Below, in pieces: positions 36,190 to 45,036 of a stretch of DNA of 64,000 bases. The DNA is from Desulfovibrio sp. MES5 (GTDB taxonomy: Bacteria > Desulfobacterota > Desulfovibrionia > Desulfovibrionales > Desulfovibrionaceae): positions 62,001 to 126,000 of the forward strand of contig NZ_MJUZ01000022.1 of NCBI RefSeq assembly GCF_002237645.1, in the 5' to 3' direction. Within the stretch, counting starts at the first letter, position 1. The number at the start of each line of letters is the position of its first letter. A program made the position numbers and the translations under genes. The notes under the pieces were generated by a model that worked only from the letters and a program-made list of their open reading frames with translations, did not search any database and was not told where the DNA came from.

Positions 36190-36414
36190 CAGACCGCCAC
36201 GGGTGTGAAGCGGCATGGGGCAAAAGCTCCCGCTTTGCAAAAGTGAACGGCCAGGAGCAGATTGCCCCTGAGGATGCCATTCTCAAAGGGGTACGACACG
36301 CCGGTTGCAATGCTTAACCACGCACATAAATTACGCTAACGCCTTCACGGCGGGCGTCTGATCCGCGGTCTTTTTTCAACGACAGCGAATCCCGTAACCT
36401 GATGGGGGGAGTGC
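36190..36414. other. Intergenic region between gluQ and a small gene
   Basis: Contains only short imperfect hairpins (for example around GGGGCAAAAGCTCCC). I recognise no riboswitch or small RNA. Confidence 0.35.
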
Positions 36415-36795
36415 ATGACTTCGCAAAATCTGAATCAAACTTTACTGGATGAAATATTCCCTGCTTCGCGGGCGGATGATTTTTTCGACGCGCTCTTTGG
36501 CGGCGCTGAAGAAGGCGCTTACGATATTGGCCTTGTCTGCCGCGAGGTAAGCCCCGATAAAGCCCAGTTGGCTTTTGAACTGCGCCAACGCCCCGGCAAA
36601 TGCCTCGTCTGCAACCTGACCTATGGCCTGCCGCAGGTATTCCAGCGCCATCCCATCCTTAACGTGGCAGGGGTCGCGCGCGCGGTGGCCCAGGAACTGG
36701 GGTGGCCGGCTGAAAGCGTCCACTGGAAGCTGGGGCATACTGAAGAAGTCAGCCGTGAACTGCACGCTATTCCCCTGATTATCGAAAAGGCATGA
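36415..36795 (+). CDS. Small conserved protein of unknown function
   Basis: A 126-residue acidic soluble protein with no signal peptide or membrane segment and two Cys in GKCLVCNLTYGLPQVFQRHP. I recall similar proteins in Desulfovibrio carrying misleading homeobox-type names, which have no support in the sequence. The start has GGGGGAG upstream. It stands alone before the tRNA gene, and I assign no function. Confidence 0.7.
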   Translation: MTSQNLNQTLLDEIFPASRADDFFDALFGGAEEGAYDIGLVCREVSPDKAQLAFELRQRPGKCLVCNLTYGLPQVFQRHPILNVAGVARAVAQELGWPAESVHWKLGHTEEVSRELHAIPLIIEKA

Positions 36796-36993
36796 CCTTG
36801 CCCGCCAGCTTGCCTTGACAAACGGATATTTTTTTGGCAATAGTTCCCGGTCGCCGGTTTTGGTTTACGGACTGAGCCGCTGAAGCGCCTCATGGGGCTC
36901 GGCAGCAGTTTTTCCGCATAGACCTGATGGACGGATTGCTGCCACGAACATGATTCAATGGCCCTTTCGCCCGGCACAAAAAACATTTCTCAA

Positions 36994-37069
<76 letters not shown>

Positions 37070-37079
37070 TAAAATCAAA

Positions 37080-37109
37080 GGGCTTACGCACAGCGTAAGC
37101 CCTTTTTTT
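37080..37109 (+). terminator. Intrinsic terminator of the tRNA gene
   Basis: A perfect 10-base stem GGGCTTACGC / GCGTAAGCCC with a two-base loop followed by seven T, eleven bases after the tRNA. Confidence 0.95.
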
Positions 37110-37416
37110 ATGGAAAATTCCAGCCTGGCTGCATCCGCGCCATACCAGACCCTTTTTATCGCACCCAAAATCCACTATGGGGCGTCCCCGTCGGGCGAGC
37201 CTGCACGGGGGCACCGTAGGCCCCGCCTGATGCGCCCCCAATACACGCATACCGTTGCCTGTGTTTGTATCCCTGTGCAACACACGCAGCACTGTTGACG
37301 CCGATGGCGTAAACTGCACGCAACTACACACAGCTGGACGCAAAGATGCCGGACAGCCCGTGCCATATTTTCACAAAATATGGCTGCGTTGTTCGCAATA
37401 CCCTTGATTCGCCCGA
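37110..37416. other. Intergenic region downstream of tRNA-Thr
   Basis: About 300 bases without a convincing gene. No integrase gene or copy of the tRNA 3' end is present, so there is no sign of an integrated element here. Confidence 0.45.
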
Positions 37417-38592
37417 TCAGGAAGTTCTCCAGCGCAGCATCAACTGCCCGAAAGCTGAGGCCACATCCGCGTACATGGCCTCTGCTTCCGCACCAAAGCC
37501 GCGCTGTCGTTTGGCCGCAAGAATGAGCACAGCGTGCAGCCCATGCTCGGCGTAAAACGGCTTGGCAAAATACGAACGGATGCCCAATGGGGCAAACAAG
37601 GCCCAGTCAATGGATTTAACACTGTCGAGCGTATCTTCAACAATAAGCGAGCTGAGGCTGTAGCGCTGAATATCCTGGGCTATCGTGCCTTCATAGGCAT
37701 GGAGGGTCCCCCACTCAAGGCTGTCGAATACCGAACCCACACCATATACGGCCACACGCCCGCTGCCCATCTGAATATGCGACAGCATCAGCCCGTCAAC
37801 TTCCGGCTTGCAGAGATTGTGCAACTTTTTGAGCGCTGGACGCAGTTCTTCAGTGCAGAGCGACAGCGCGCCGTCTTCTTCAAGCTTCGGGGGCCTTGCA
37901 TCAACATTGACCAACGCAACCCGCACCACTTCCTTGCCTGTCTCACCCCACAAGGTAAGCCGCACATGGGCGGAAAACAAACCCCGCTCGCCATTGCCAA
38001 GCAGCAGTTTTCCCGACCATGCGTCCCGCTCCACAGCCTTTTCCATTGCTGCTGAAAAACCTGTCATCAACGATTGCGGCACCACATCATCCAGCACGAG
38101 CGCCCGCTCTGCCTGCTCCTCGCCCAAAAAGAGCGTCTGCGCCGCCTTATTGGCGTCATACAGCGTCTGATTTTCCAGATCCACGGTAAATACCGGATAG
38201 TCGGCGTCCCCCAGGCGCATCTTCAACTGGGCGTTATAACAGGCGGAATTATATCCCCCAGGCAAATAGGCCTCTTTGAGAAAGCCGCTGTAAACGTCCT
38301 GCTCCGGTTCAGGCCAGCCCTGCAGGATCAGCGGCTTGCGTCCATCGTCATGTTTCAGCCGAAAGATTACGGCGGCTGGCCTTCCAGCATGAATCATATC
38401 CCAAAATTCCACAAGCAGGGGATAATCGTGCTCCATTACCGCATTCTTTCTGAACGCGGCGTTTTTCAGCAACTGCGGGGCGTCAAAGCCTGCGTCGCGC
38501 CAGCGGGTAAACACCTTAATCCGGGACTCACGCTGGCAGATGCTCCACAACAATCCGGGGAAGCCCTTTCGCCACTGAAGGAAACTTGCCAT
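37417..38592 (-). CDS. PAS-GAF sensor-like protein without an output domain
   Basis: A 391-residue soluble protein. An N-terminal PAS-like region (about residues 20-115) and a second PAS domain (YPVFTVDLENQTLYDANKAA, about residues 133-230) are followed by a GAF-like domain (about 250-385). No histidine kinase, GGDEF/EAL, DNA-binding or membrane part is visible, so it may act through a partner. It is divergent from a FadR-type regulator gene with two operator-like sites between them. The signal is unknown. Confidence 0.65.
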   Translation of the reverse strand: MASFLQWRKGFPGLLWSICQRESRIKVFTRWRDAGFDAPQLLKNAAFRKNAVMEHDYPLLVEFWDMIHAGRPAAVIFRLKHDDGRKPLILQGWPEPEQDVYSGFLKEAYLPGGYNSACYNAQLKMRLGDADYPVFTVDLENQTLYDANKAAQTLFLGEEQAERALVLDDVVPQSLMTGFSAAMEKAVERDAWSGKLLLGNGERGLFSAHVRLTLWGETGKEVVRVALVNVDARPPKLEEDGALSLCTEELRPALKKLHNLCKPEVDGLMLSHIQMGSGRVAVYGVGSVFDSLEWGTLHAYEGTIAQDIQRYSLSSLIVEDTLDSVKSIDWALFAPLGIRSYFAKPFYAEHGLHAVLILAAKRQRGFGAEAEAMYADVASAFGQLMLRWRTS

Positions 38593-38683
38593 GCCATCTC
38601 CATATATTGAAAATAAAATTCACGTAGACGTATTGGCAGTAAAATAGACGCAAGCCATGAGCAAGCCTTTTTTATGATGGCCT

Positions 38684-38790
38684 GTGGTCTGACCACTGAT
38701 ACGCAACCACGCATATTATAGCAAATTCACCCCTCTAATCTGCATCTTTTCTACAATTTTTTGCATCGCATTATACCGTGGTCATACCAA
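38684..38790 (+). promoter_or_regulatory. Two GntR/FadR-type operator candidates in the divergent region
   Basis: GTGGTC-T-GACCAC at 38684-38696 is a perfect palindrome, and GTGGTC-A-TACCAA at 38778-38790 is a near copy. Both fit the TnGTnnnACnA pattern bound by FadR-subfamily GntR proteins. They lie 235 and 140 bases before the GntR gene and 92 and 186 bases before the PAS-GAF gene, so the encoded regulator probably controls both directions. Confidence 0.65.
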
Positions 38791-38930
38791 ATCATCAAAA
38801 ATACTTCATGTTTTTCATAATGTTAAAAAGTATAGTACTTTTTTTTACAAGTCTGTTGTCAAAAAAATCGCAGACGCGCAGTATGAAGTTACACAAACGC
38901 ATTTGAATACGCTTTGCCTGGAGGACGCCC

Positions 38931-39575
38931 ATGATCACGCCAGCAAATGCCGAAAACCAACTGGAACACGCCCTGTTGCAAGGACGCTGGACACTGTTTG
39001 AGCGGCTGCCCGCCGAACGGCACCTGGCCGAAGAGCTGGGTATCAGCCGCGCTACGCTGCGCACCGCTCTGAGCACCCTGGTGGGCAAGGGAATTCTTGA
39101 AACCCGCCGCAGCAAGGGCACATTTGTGCGCGCCCTCCCCTGCAACCCCAATGCAGCCAGTCTGGGCGACAGCCTGAGAGCCATGCGCATAGTCATGACT
39201 CCCCTGCTTGCCGCAGCGTCAGGTTCATATGCGCCTTCTGTCATGCTGAAGCTCGAACGGCACCTGCCTTCCATTGGCATGGCGCTTCACAGCGGCGACA
39301 TGCGCCTTCTGGCGCAGCATCACCTGCGTTTTTTCTCCATACTTTTGCAGGCTATCAGCAACGATTGTCTTGCGCAGGCAGGTGCGGCCACCCTGCCCGA
39401 TGCCTGCGCGCTTTCCCGGCTGCTGCAGGAGTGCAGCCAGTCCCGGCTTGAAGAAATCTTCAAGCATCTTGCCCGCACGCTGCATGGCTTGCGGCATGCG
39501 GACTCCCAAGCCTGCGCCTCTTCTGTCTCGGCCTATGTCTCATGCCTTTTGCAATGCCTGGGGGAAGAAGAATGA
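38931..39575 (+). CDS. FadR-type GntR-family transcriptional regulator
   Basis: A 214-residue regulator. The N-terminal winged helix (LPAERHLAEELGISRATLRTAL, then ILETRRSKGTFVR) is a typical GntR DNA-binding domain, and the all-helical C-terminal part of about 140 residues looks like a short FCD/FadC effector domain. Family members respond to small organic acids. AGGACG lies upstream of the ATG. The gene overlaps the next by four bases and heads the run of genes to 46356, so it is a likely local repressor of that cluster. Confidence 0.85.
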   Translation: MITPANAENQLEHALLQGRWTLFERLPAERHLAEELGISRATLRTALSTLVGKGILETRRSKGTFVRALPCNPNAASLGDSLRAMRIVMTPLLAAASGSYAPSVMLKLERHLPSIGMALHSGDMRLLAQHHLRFFSILLQAISNDCLAQAGAATLPDACALSRLLQECSQSRLEEIFKHLARTLHGLRHADSQACASSVSAYVSCLLQCLGEEE

Positions 39576-39844
39576 TGAACCGGCGGAGGCGCGATTTTTT
39601 ACGGGGAAACTGGCGCGCGGTTTCCCCATGCAGGCTCGGCGAAAACACCGATGCTGAAGCGCTGGCCAGCAGCGACGAGGCGCTGCTGCCGCCAGAGTTT
39701 TCGCCAAGCATGCTGCGGCTTGAAGGGCAGCGACTGGGGCTGCCCGTGGATACGATGAGCGAAGAGGCGTTGATTAGGGCCGTTGCACGGGCCATGCACA
39801 CACAAACGCGTCCCCCCGTAACAATGGAAACCCCGCAACTCTGA
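39572..39844 (+). CDS. Small RR-motif protein of unknown function
   Basis: A 90-residue protein that starts NRRRRDFLRGNWRAV, an N-terminus like that of NapF-type ferredoxins or a Tat signal, but no hydrophobic core and no Fe-S cysteines follow. The remainder is acidic and then helical (FSPSMLRLEGQRLGLPVDTM). The ATG at 39572 overlaps the GntR stop; a second ATG at 39575 is also possible. It lies ten bases before the membrane protein gene, so it may assist that protein or the Tat-exported hydrolase. The function is unknown. Confidence 0.65.
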   Translation: MMNRRRRDFLRGNWRAVSPCRLGENTDAEALASSDEALLPPEFSPSMLRLEGQRLGLPVDTMSEEALIRAVARAMHTQTRPPVTMETPQL

Positions 39845-39854
39845 GGAGGGTTCG

Positions 39855-41258
39855 ATGGCTGACCACGACATTCCCTATCTTGAGGAGCGCAAGCTTACCA
39901 AGCGGTGGCAGGGGCCTTGGCCCATATTGGCCAATATGGCGTTCACACTTTCCATTTTTGCCGTAACCTGGTGGATTTTTCAGGATCCGCGCGGCATCAT
40001 GCGTTTTTACACACCCTATGTGGGGTATAACTATTGCCGCTGGTGGCTGATCATTCTCATCTGGATGGCCTATATTTTCGACTTCTGGCCATTCAAACGC
40101 AACTGGATACGCAATGCGCATCCCCTGCAAAAGGGCCTTGTACTTTCACTTGTATCTGTTGGCCTGATGATGCTGATGATTCACGGTTTTTTTGAAAATG
40201 TTCTTGGCAATTTTGCATTTACTTATTTCAGCCCGCGCCAGTTGCAAAAGCTGCCAGGGCTCACCGAATTCTATTCCACAGAATATGCGGCCCAGGCCTG
40301 CATGATGTTTGCCGTTATCGCCTCATGGATCAGCCCTGCCTGGATAGTGGCGCTTGAGGGCCGCCCCTGGCAGAATGAAGCCCAACCCGTCAAAGGCTTC
40401 AGCATATGGCTGGGCACGTTCTGCCTGAGCCTGGTCATCTACTTTATGACCATGCACAACCATATGGGCATCCTGTATTATCCTTGGCAGTATTTTACGG
40501 CAATTACCCCGCCCTACTGGGAGTCCTTTGCCCAGACAGTTTCCGCGAACTTTCATGTAGCCTGGATCATGTGCTGCACCGTTGTGGTGTGGTTTATGGA
40601 AGGCATATGGGAGCGGTACCCCTTCTGCCTTATCAAAAGGCCGGGCTTGCGCCGCTTTGCCCTGTTCTTCGGTATTATCGCCATTTCCCTCGCTCTGTGC
40701 TTCTTCTTTTGGTACATGCAGGAGTTGGTCTGGGGCGACGCGATCCGTGGTCACCGGCGTGATGCAGCCCCTGACTGGCGCTGGCTGCATGTGGGCGAAA
40801 CCGCCATCTTCTTCCTGGTTCCCGCCTTGTTCCTCCAGTTCTACGGCGGCAACTGGCCCAATAAGTTCAGCACCCCTGTCAATGTGCTTATCCGTACTGT
40901 GCTGGTGGCCATTGGGGGCATTGCCGTCTACTGCCTGTACTACAAGTACGCCCACTTCGCGCTCGGCACACAAAAGGGCTTTTCGCACCCGCAGCAGTTC
41001 CCGATGATTCCCATGATCTGGCTCATCGACATCTGGCTGATCAACTGGTGGTTTATGGATGGCTGGCCCGGCTGGAAGCGCGAACTCCGCACCAGCGAAG
41101 AAATTGTCGCCGAAGAACACGCCTTTGCCGACCGAAGCGCCTGGAGCCCCGCCATGATTCCGGGTCTTGCGGTGGGGATTCTCGCTGGCGTCATGCTGTA
41201 CTTTGCCATAGTGGCCGCGCTGCCATGGTTCAGCGCACACTTCACCCTTGTGCAGTAA
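39855..41258 (+). CDS. Polytopic inner-membrane protein of unrecognised family
   Basis: A 467-residue protein with about eleven hydrophobic segments, unusually rich in Trp, Tyr and Phe. Several segments contain polar residues that could bind a metal or quinone: MTMHNHMGILYYPWQYF, SANFHVAWIMCC, WRWLHVGETAIFFLVPALF. GAGGAGGG precedes the ATG. It is eleven bases before the Tat-exported hydrolase gene. I cannot match it to a known transporter or respiratory subunit by eye. It could be a transporter, a channel or a membrane oxidoreductase. Confidence 0.8.
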   Translation: MADHDIPYLEERKLTKRWQGPWPILANMAFTLSIFAVTWWIFQDPRGIMRFYTPYVGYNYCRWWLIILIWMAYIFDFWPFKRNWIRNAHPLQKGLVLSLVSVGLMMLMIHGFFENVLGNFAFTYFSPRQLQKLPGLTEFYSTEYAAQACMMFAVIASWISPAWIVALEGRPWQNEAQPVKGFSIWLGTFCLSLVIYFMTMHNHMGILYYPWQYFTAITPPYWESFAQTVSANFHVAWIMCCTVVVWFMEGIWERYPFCLIKRPGLRRFALFFGIIAISLALCFFFWYMQELVWGDAIRGHRRDAAPDWRWLHVGETAIFFLVPALFLQFYGGNWPNKFSTPVNVLIRTVLVAIGGIAVYCLYYKYAHFALGTQKGFSHPQQFPMIPMIWLIDIWLINWWFMDGWPGWKRELRTSEEIVAEEHAFADRSAWSPAMIPGLAVGILAGVMLYFAIVAALPWFSAHFTLVQ

Positions 41259-41268
41259 GGAGAGCAAC

Positions 41269-42417
41269 ATGGACAGACGAGAATTTATCAAGGGTGCGGC
41301 ATTAGGAGTCGGCGTGGGCGCCATCGGCGCTATGGGCGCGTATTCGTACTCCCCCATGCGCAGAACTTTTCTCAAGGAGGTAAAACGCGGAACGGAAAAT
41401 ATCGGCGTTTGCAAGGCCGTCAAGATTACCAACATCTCCGAGACAAGCTGGTTCGACAACGGCACTTTCATGCAGGATGTGACCGGCGCTGGCGGCCTGC
41501 TGGTAGACCAGTACACCTTCAACTGGCCCCCCTTCGGCAACGGCAAGGGCGTTGGCAAGGGCAGCTATGCCGACGGCATAAAGCTGATCAAGCATCTGCT
41601 GCCCCACAAGCTGGACGAAGCCTGGCAGATCGCGCGCGAAAACAGCGTACACCCCGACAATGCCGGCGGCTTTTCCTGCCTTATTGAAATTGAGGGCATG
41701 GACGGCAAGGTGACAAAGTACCTTTTTGACACCGGTTGGAATTACCAGTGGATGGAAACCTGCTATAAGCGGGAAGGCATCGACACCATGCTGGCCAATA
41801 ATGAAATTGCCGCCATGATCCAGACGCACGAGCATATGGACCATTTTTTTGGCCTGCCCGCCGTGACAAAATACAATCCCGATATTCACATCTACACGCC
41901 CAACACCTTCTATCCCAGCGGCAAACAGTACATCAAAGACAGCGGGCATGTGGGCAAGTGGACCGAAGTGCCCAAGGGCCTGCACAAGATTCAGGACGGC
42001 GTGGCCCTTTACGGTTTCGATTGCCCCATCATTTTCAAGGTATTCGGCGAAATCTCGCTGTACTGCAACGTCAAGGACATTGGCCTCGTGAGCATCACCG
42101 GGTGCTGCCACCAGGGCATCATTCTTTTTGCCGATACGGCCTACAAAACCCTTACCTATGAGAACGATCAGTTTTACGGCCTCTACGGCGGCCTGCACAT
42201 CTCGCCCTTTGACGACTGGGACCCCAAATATGACGACCTCGTTATCGGTCTCAAAAAGTGGGATCTGCAAAAGGTGGGCTGCAACCACTGCACAGGGCTC
42301 ATTACCGCCCAGAAGTTTGTGGATGCAGGCTACCCGGTTGTGAAAGGCACGGCGCGTTTCCGCTCCAAGACGACCAACTATCTTGGCAATGGAGACGTCA
42401 TAAAGTTTCCCTCGTAA
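41269..42417 (+). CDS. Tat-exported metallo-beta-lactamase-fold hydrolase
   Basis: A 382-residue protein with a clear twin-arginine signal (MDRREFIKGAALGVGVGAIG), so it is probably exported folded to the periplasm or held at the membrane. The metallo-beta-lactamase core has HEHMDH near residues 187-192, the expected HxHxDH dinuclear metal site, and GCCHQG and CNHCTG in the places of the later ligands. The sequence resembles the methyl-ribofuranosyl-aminobenzene phosphate synthase-like MBL group, but export makes a cofactor-synthesis role unlikely. AAGGAGAG lies seven bases upstream. Confidence 0.85.
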   Translation: MDRREFIKGAALGVGVGAIGAMGAYSYSPMRRTFLKEVKRGTENIGVCKAVKITNISETSWFDNGTFMQDVTGAGGLLVDQYTFNWPPFGNGKGVGKGSYADGIKLIKHLLPHKLDEAWQIARENSVHPDNAGGFSCLIEIEGMDGKVTKYLFDTGWNYQWMETCYKREGIDTMLANNEIAAMIQTHEHMDHFFGLPAVTKYNPDIHIYTPNTFYPSGKQYIKDSGHVGKWTEVPKGLHKIQDGVALYGFDCPIIFKVFGEISLYCNVKDIGLVSITGCCHQGIILFADTAYKTLTYENDQFYGLYGGLHISPFDDWDPKYDDLVIGLKKWDLQKVGCNHCTGLITAQKFVDAGYPVVKGTARFRSKTTNYLGNGDVIKFPS

Positions 42418-42424
42418 ACGGCGC

Positions 42425-42458
42425 AGCCGGAAGGGGGCAGGTCTGCCCCCTTCCGGCT
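42425..42458. terminator. Perfect 16-base hairpin between the hydrolase and GTPase genes
   Basis: AGCCGGAAGGGGGCAG / CTGCCCCCTTCCGGCT with a two-base loop, eight bases after the hydrolase stop. The following ATTTC is a poor T-tract, so it may be a partial terminator or an mRNA 3'-end barrier. Confidence 0.6.
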
Positions 42459-42494
42459 GGATTTCAAAAACCGCCACAACGATGGAGGATCGCC

Positions 42495-44336
42495 ATGCGC
42501 CTTGATGCCCTGCTGCCGCGCCCCCTTTCGCCTGAAACAGACGCCGAGAGTCCTTCCATACTCAGCTGTCTGCTCACAGGCATACACCTTGACCGCAGGC
42601 GGGCGCGGGGGCTGGGGTGGCGGGGGGTGCACCCTTCCAACCAGCTCTACGCGGCCTGGACCTGCCGGGTGGCCGGTTCTCCACATATTTACGGTCTGGT
42701 TTTTCTGAAGGAACACACAGACCCGTCCTTTCTTTACGGCACGTTTACGGCACACGTTTTTCCCCCTGCGGCGAATTCCTTGCTCGACAGGTTCCCTTTG
42801 CAGGCTCTTTCCATTGCCCTCGGCGAAAACTATGAGGAGCGCATGCGCAATCTCTCGCTGCACGCTCCCGAGCTTGCCCCTTTCTGCATGGGCAACGTGC
42901 AGCTTGTGACGGCTCTGGACGGCACGGGGCTTTCCTTGTCCCTGTCCGCTCTGGCCAGATACCGCCATATTTCGCGTGACGGAATCGCGGCGCACCCCTC
43001 CCCGGCTTCAGGCAGCCGCGCGGCAGACCACGCGGCAGGCGACGCGCAAGACGAACGGTGGATTGTTCCCCCCGGCGGTACGGAATGCGACGTTCCCGCG
43101 TTCAGGCTGCTGTTGCCGCTCTTCACAACACTGACGGCTACGGCCGCATCGTTGTTTGAAGAAACCCCGCGCCTCAGCCTGCATATGACCCCGCAAAAAC
43201 CACGAGACACAGCAAAAGGGGACGCCTCCCCCACCCTGTCGCTAAAGGCGGAGATGGGCTCATGCCCGCAACCTCAGCCCCAGGCAGTTTTTCCCGGCAA
43301 TGACAGCCCCATAAAATTTCCATCCCTGTCTTGCGAGGGCAAGGTTCTGGAGCGCCTGCCCGGCCGCCGACGCCAACTTCCGGCGACGCCTGGCGCTGAT
43401 CTGCCGGTCATGCACATTCTTACAGGCTTTCTTGGCGCGGGAAAAACCACATTTCTGCGCCGCTGGCTGGACTATCTGAATGGCCGCGAACAGTTCGCCG
43501 CAGTCATACAGAATGAATTCGGGCGCATCGGGCTGGACGCCGCGCTCACCCGCAGTGAAACGCATGTGGAGGCCCTGGACGAAGGTTGCGTATGCTGCTC
43601 GCTGGCGGAAAGCTTACGGCCCGGCCTGCAACGCCTTCTGGAAGCGGCCCCTGCGGAACAGATCATTCTTGAAACCACAGGGTTGGCCAATCCCGCCAAT
43701 GTGCTCGAATCACTCCACGATCTTTCCGACATGGTGCGCCCCGGACTGGTCATAACCGTGGCCGACGCTCTGGCATGGGACGAGGCGGGATCAGGCATCG
43801 GCATGGCGCAGGTGGCGCAGGCCGACGTCATTGTTGCCAACAAGGCCGACGCGGTCTCCGAACAGCGGCTTGAAGCGGTGCTGCGCGACCTGCGACGCCG
43901 CAACCCCAGGGCTGTCATCTTTCCCGCTGTGGAGGGAAACATCACCTTCGCCAATCTTGAAGCACTGCATACGGCATGGCTCGACGCCCACAGCCTTCCC
44001 CCTTCACGCGCGCCCCGTCTGCTGCCCCTCGCCACCCGCAACATAGACCACACAGCCGAGGGTTTTGGCTCATTCTGCCTCACCCTGCCGCAGACTGTCA
44101 GCATAGAGGACATCTGGCGCATGGTGGATGGCGCTGGCCCGGGGCTTTGCCGCGCCAAGGGCATTGTCAATCTGCGCAGGGACGGCGCGGTGGTTCCCGC
44201 TGTTGCCCAGTATGCCGCCGGACGCCTGGAATTTGAGGACGCCCCGGACGGAGCGGATGAACGGTACATGGTGTTTATCGGGGTGAATCTGTCGCAGCCT
44301 GACACGTCCTGGCAGGGAGCGTCAGCCGCGTGCTGA
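42495..44336 (+). CDS. CobW/COG0523-type GTPase with a long N-terminal extension
   Basis: A 613-residue protein, about twice the usual length of the family. The C-terminal half is a G3E GTPase: Walker A ILTGFLGAGKTTFLRRW near residue 311, the metal-binding GCVCCS near 365, TTGLANP, NKADAVSE near 448, then a CobW C-terminal domain. These proteins deliver metals such as zinc or cobalt. The first 300 residues are unlike the family: about 160 residues with a possible folded domain (NQLYAAWTCRVAGSPHIYGL), then a low-complexity linker. GGAGG lies upstream of the ATG at 42495. Confidence 0.85.
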   Translation: MRLDALLPRPLSPETDAESPSILSCLLTGIHLDRRRARGLGWRGVHPSNQLYAAWTCRVAGSPHIYGLVFLKEHTDPSFLYGTFTAHVFPPAANSLLDRFPLQALSIALGENYEERMRNLSLHAPELAPFCMGNVQLVTALDGTGLSLSLSALARYRHISRDGIAAHPSPASGSRAADHAAGDAQDERWIVPPGGTECDVPAFRLLLPLFTTLTATAASLFEETPRLSLHMTPQKPRDTAKGDASPTLSLKAEMGSCPQPQPQAVFPGNDSPIKFPSLSCEGKVLERLPGRRRQLPATPGADLPVMHILTGFLGAGKTTFLRRWLDYLNGREQFAAVIQNEFGRIGLDAALTRSETHVEALDEGCVCCSLAESLRPGLQRLLEAAPAEQIILETTGLANPANVLESLHDLSDMVRPGLVITVADALAWDEAGSGIGMAQVAQADVIVANKADAVSEQRLEAVLRDLRRRNPRAVIFPAVEGNITFANLEALHTAWLDAHSLPPSRAPRLLPLATRNIDHTAEGFGSFCLTLPQTVSIEDIWRMVDGAGPGLCRAKGIVNLRRDGAVVPAVAQYAAGRLEFEDAPDGADERYMVFIGVNLSQPDTSWQGASAAC

Positions 44337-44439
44337 CGGCAGTGTCCTCTCCCCCAACGGCCACGCCAGTGTACGGGGCGAGCCCCAAACAGTTAACCTG
44401 CCGGTTTCGTATGCCGGTTGTTGCAGCAAGGAGGCAGAT

Positions 44440-45036
44440 ATGAACATCATTGCTTTGGGGGGATGGATGATGTGGCCCCTGCTGGCCGTCTCCATCCTGA
44501 CCCTGACGGTGATTGTGGAGCGCCTGCTGCTGTATGCGTCGTGCCCCCTGCCCGACGACGCCTTGCGGGGGGATCTGCTCAAAGCCACAAGCAGCGGCGA
44601 TGTCGACACGGTAGCGGAGCGCATGGCGGCCGTACCCCTGTTGCAGGCCTTTGCACAGCAACTTACGGCGGCAAGCTCCAACCGCGAATCCTCCCTGCGT
44701 CTGGCTGGAGGGCAGATACTTGAACAGCTGGAGCGGCGGCTCGGCCTGCTCGGCGCCATTGCCAGGCTGGCTCCGCTCATGGGCCTGCTGGGAACGGTGA
44801 GCGGGATGATCTCCATTTTTTCCAGCATTGCGCACGCTTCCAGCGGTGTGGATATGAGCATGCTGGCGGACGGCATCTGGCAGGCCTTGCTCAACACGGC
44901 ATCCGGCCTGTGCATTGCCATTGTCGCCCAGTTTTCACTGGCATTTTTTAGCGCACGTCTCAAAAACATCTCCAGCATGCTTGATGCGGCAGGCAACGCG
45001 GCCTTGCTGCAACCTGATCACGGCACTGCGTGCTGA
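44440..45036 (+). CDS. exbB: ExbB/TolQ-family proton-channel protein
   Basis: A 198-residue inner-membrane protein of the MotA/TolQ/ExbB family. The first membrane segment is MMWPLLAVSILTLTVIVERL (about residues 7-26), and the conserved pair ARLAPLMGLLGTVSGMISIF and GLCIAIVAQFSLAFFSAR follow. It should form the proton channel that energises TonB with ExbD. AAGGAGG lies seven bases upstream. It is separated from exbD by a repeat-bearing gap of 380 bases. Confidence 0.9.
   Translation: MNIIALGGWMMWPLLAVSILTLTVIVERLLLYASCPLPDDALRGDLLKATSSGDVDTVAERMAAVPLLQAFAQQLTAASSNRESSLRLAGGQILEQLERRLGLLGAIARLAPLMGLLGTVSGMISIFSSIAHASSGVDMSMLADGIWQALLNTASGLCIAIVAQFSLAFFSARLKNISSMLDAAGNAALLQPDHGTAC

Noticed and set aside
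36190..36414. A small structured RNA (such as SRP RNA or a riboswitch) between gluQ and the next gene
   Set aside because: The conserved SRP core (GGAAG/AGCAG with a closing tetraloop) is absent and no known aptamer pattern is visible.
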